This document shows positions 61,562 through 64,000 of a stretch of DNA of 64,000 bases, piece after piece (the stretch's first letter is position 1; the number at the start of each line of letters is the position of its first letter). The notes under the pieces were generated by a model. That model was given only the letters and a program-made list of their open reading frames with translations. It was not told the DNA's origin and did no database searches. The position numbers and the translations under genes were made by a program. The stretch covers positions 1,364,001 to 1,428,000 of the forward strand of contig NZ_CP126970.1 in assembly GCF_030252185.1 (NCBI RefSeq), written 5' to 3'. This DNA is from Corynebacterium suedekumii (lineage in GTDB: Bacteria > Actinomycetota > Actinomycetes > Mycobacteriales > Mycobacteriaceae).

Positions 61562-64000
61562 GACATCCCCCGTCCTGCTGTCGAGGTACCTCGGGCAGGA
61601 GCACGCCCCGACCCCGCAGCAGGCGGAGATCATCGGTGACCGACCCGGCCCGCTGCTCGTCGTCGCCGGCGCCGGCGCCGGCAAGACCGAGACGATGGCC
61701 GCCCGCGTCGTGTGGCTCGTGGCCAACCAGCTGGTCCAGCCCGACGAGATCCTCGGCCTCACCTTCACCCGGAAGGCCGCCCAGGAACTCGGCCGCCGCA
61801 TCCGCACCCGCCTGGAGACCCTCGCCGGGATACCGAAGCTGCGCGACATCGACCCCACCGGCGGGCTCGCCGACTCCCTGCAGACCATCGCCCCCACCGT
61901 GGCCACCTACGACTCCTTCGCCGGCCAGCTCATCCGCGAATACGGGCTGCTCGTCCCCGTCGAACCGGCCTCCCGCATCATCACCGCCGCCGAGCTCTAC
62001 GCCATCGCCCACCAGGTGGTCACCGACTACCGGGGCACCCTCACCGCCACCCAGTCCGTGGCCACCGTCACCGAGAACCTGCTCGCCTTCATCGACGAGA
62101 TGAACAACCAGGTCACCACACCGGAGGAGATAACCTCCGAGACCCACGCCCTGCTGACCACCCTCGAGGACCTGCCCAAGGGGCCGAGACAGCGGGTGGA
62201 GAACTACACCAATGACGTGCAGAAGTGGATCGACCGCCAACGCGTCCGCCTCGACTACCTCCCCCTCGTCGAGACCCTGCGGGCCGAACTGGCGCGCCGG
62301 GACGTGGTCACCTTCAACGAGCAGATGTCCGTCGCCGCCCGCCTGGCCGAGCAGCACCCGGAGGTCGGCACCGCCCAACGACGCCGCTACAAGGTGGTCA
62401 TGCTCGACGAGTACCAGGACACCTCCCACGCCCAGCGGGTGCTGCTGCGCAGCCTGTTCGGCGCCGAGGAGGAGGGCCTGACCGTCACCGCCGTCGGCGA
62501 TCCCATGCAGTCCATCTACGGCTGGCGCGGCGCCACCGCCGAGAACCTCAGCGCCTTCGTCGAGGACTTCCCCGTCAACGGGCAGCCCGCCCCGAAGCGG
62601 GAACTGACCACCTCCTGGCGTAACCCGCCGGAGATCCTCACCCTGGCCAACGCCGTGTCCACCGAACTGCTCGGCTCCGGGCCCGACCGCGCCGTCGCCC
62701 CGCTGGAACCCCGGCCGGGCGCCCCGGCCGGCGACGTCACCATAGGATTCTGGCGGGACCCCGCGGACGAGATCGCCTTCGTCGCCGACCGGATGGCCGC
62801 CGAGTTTCATCGGGCACAGGCGGAACAGCGGAAGTTCACCGGCGCGGTGCTCATCCGCAAGAACCGGCACGCCACCGACATCGCCGAGGCCCTGGCCGAA
62901 CGCGACATCCCCTACGAGATCGTCGGCCAGGGCGGGCTGCTCAGCGTGCCGGAGGTCGCCGACATCGTCGCCCTGGCCACCATGCTCATCCGGCCGCAGG
63001 ACACCACCGCCGCCCTGCGGGTGCTCACCGGGCCGCTCGTCGGCCTCGGCCTGGCCGACCTCGTGGCACTCGGCCGGCGGGCGAAGAACCTCGCCGGTCG
63101 TCCCGCCCGGGTCATCCACCCGGCCGAACCGCTCGCCCGGCTGGAGTCCCAGCTCGCCGAACTCACCGCCGGCCCGGCCGACCAGGTCGTCGGCCTCACC
63201 GACGCGGTGGCCGACCTGGGGGAGCGGGACCGCTACTCGGAGGAGGGCGTGCGCCGTCTCGAGCTGCTCGCCTCCCGCCTGCGGCAGCTGCGCACGCTCA
63301 GCCTGCCGAAGTCCCTGCCGGACCTGTTCGCCGACATCGAGAACACCTTCGGTGTGCGCACCGAGGTCCTCGCCCGGGGCGATGACGCCGGGGCCGCCCA
63401 CCTCGACCGCCTGGCGGACACCGTCGCCGCCTACTCCGGGGAGACACTGCCCGGGCTGCTCGACTACCTGGCACTGGCCGCCGAGCACGAGGGCGGGCTG
63501 GCGCCCGGCGAGGTGACCGTCCGTAGCGACCGGGTCCAGATCCTCACCGCCCACAAGGCCAAGGGCCTGGAGTGGGACGTGGTGAGCGTGCTCCACGCCG
63601 ACGACGCCACCTACAGGGCCACGGTGTCCACGTTCCTGACCAACGAGACCCGCGTGCCCGACCCCGACTTCGGCGCCCTGGCCGCCGACGACCGCAAGGA
63701 GTTCGAGGACCTGGCCAAGGAGTACATCAGGGAACGGCGCGACGCGGAGAAGGAGGAGGCCACCCGCCTGTTCTACGTGGCCGTCACCCGCACCGAGCGG
63801 GTCCTCACCGTCACCGGGTCGACGATGACCGCCAAGGGTGGGCCCTACGAGCACCTCGAGCGACTCCGTGACCTGGCCCCCGACGCCGTCGTCGCGTGGG
63901 AGACCTCCGGTGAGGATTCCGCCGACGACGGGGACGGGGACGTCGACAAGCAGGAGCAGGTACCCGAGGCGACGTTCCCGCACCTGCACCCCGGCGTGTC
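61554..64000 (+). CDS. AdnB-like UvrD/REP helicase-nuclease subunit, cut by the right edge
   Basis: At least 815 residues are present. It has intact motor motifs: TPQQAEIIGDRPGPLLVVAG and AGAGKTETMAARV (Walker A), TFTRKAAQELGRRI (Ia), VVMLDEYQDTSHAQRVLLRS (II), VGDPMQSIYGWRGATAENLS (III), LTTSWRNPPEILTLAN (IV), ILTAHKAKGLEWDVV (V) and RLFYVAVTRTERVL (VI). It is the lead motor of the AdnAB complex. The C-terminal nuclease domain lies beyond the window. ATG 61554 overlaps the upstream stop. Confidence 0.9.
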   Translation, partial: MPETSPVLLSRYLGQEHAPTPQQAEIIGDRPGPLLVVAGAGAGKTETMAARVVWLVANQLVQPDEILGLTFTRKAAQELGRRIRTRLETLAGIPKLRDIDPTGGLADSLQTIAPTVATYDSFAGQLIREYGLLVPVEPASRIITAAELYAIAHQVVTDYRGTLTATQSVATVTENLLAFIDEMNNQVTTPEEITSETHALLTTLEDLPKGPRQRVENYTNDVQKWIDRQRVRLDYLPLVETLRAELARRDVVTFNEQMSVAARLAEQHPEVGTAQRRRYKVVMLDEYQDTSHAQRVLLRSLFGAEEEGLTVTAVGDPMQSIYGWRGATAENLSAFVEDFPVNGQPAPKRELTTSWRNPPEILTLANAVSTELLGSGPDRAVAPLEPRPGAPAGDVTIGFWRDPADEIAFVADRMAAEFHRAQAEQRKFTGAVLIRKNRHATDIAEALAERDIPYEIVGQGGLLSVPEVADIVALATMLIRPQDTTAALRVLTGPLVGLGLADLVALGRRAKNLAGRPARVIHPAEPLARLESQLAELTAGPADQVVGLTDAVADLGERDRYSEEGVRRLELLASRLRQLRTLSLPKSLPDLFADIENTFGVRTEVLARGDDAGAAHLDRLADTVAAYSGETLPGLLDYLALAAEHEGGLAPGEVTVRSDRVQILTAHKAKGLEWDVVSVLHADDATYRATVSTFLTNETRVPDPDFGALAADDRKEFEDLAKEYIRERRDAEKEEATRLFYVAVTRTERVLTVTGSTMTAKGGPYEHLERLRDLAPDAVVAWETSGEDSADDGDGDVDKQEQVPEATFPHLHPGV

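Overview
The window is a high-GC actinobacterial chromosome segment, almost certainly Corynebacterium. From about 25.2 kb to the end it carries the gene order conserved in Corynebacterium and, in part, Mycobacterium: lcpA-type LytR-CpsA-Psr protein, wbbL, sugar-nucleotidyltransferase, WhiB2-type regulator, manB, tobH, manA, tmk, mtrA-mtrB-lpqB, hpf, secA, a desaturase operon, rsgA, aroA, sigH-rshA, bL37, WhiB1-type regulator, DEAD-box helicase, and an AdnA/AdnB-like helicase-nuclease pair that runs off the right edge.

The first 25 kb is accessory and lower in GC in places. It is a stack of insertion sequences: four copies (one cut by the left edge) of a 1,316-bp IS3-family element (called ISx1 here), two copies of a second IS3-family element (ISx2, one with a 520-bp internal deletion), a remnant of a third (ISx3), three broken ISL3-family elements (A, B, C) and one IS30-family element. 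Between ISL3 copies A and B lies 12.3 kb (1966-14233) that reads as a whole plasmid opened inside its replication gene. The N-terminal third of a corynebacterial RepA ends at 14233 and the rest starts at 1966. Both breaks carry the same 8-bp sequence GGTAAATG, as a target duplication would, and the reading frame is restored across it. The captured plasmid carries a three-gene minus-strand cluster: a Pls/PosA-type single-module peptide synthetase broken by frameshifts, a DUF418/HGSNAT-like membrane acyltransferase with one frameshift, and a membrane-anchored esterase. A truncated resolvase lies beside it.

From 20.1 to 25.2 kb is a transition zone. It holds the end of a malonate decarboxylase operon (mdcH split by IS30, with its native last codons found on the far side of the element), a RidA protein, and a tightly coupled MazG-like pyrophosphohydrolase plus GIY-YIG/DUF2075 helicase pair that is a good candidate for an uncharacterised defence module.

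The core region makes and controls the cell envelope. WbbL, the nucleotidyltransferase, ManB and ManA supply the arabinogalactan linker and mannose donors. The LCP protein attaches arabinogalactan to peptidoglycan. MtrAB-LpqB senses the envelope and SecA exports through it. The reductase-desaturase pair alters membrane lipids and sits behind a perfect 31-bp palindrome that is probably a repressor operator. SigH/RshA and the WhiB1-type protein form the redox and heat stress arm. Several genes here (manB, tobH, aroA, yedK, sigH, DUF3107) have a -10-like hexamer 6-8 nt before the start codon, as expected for leaderless mRNAs.
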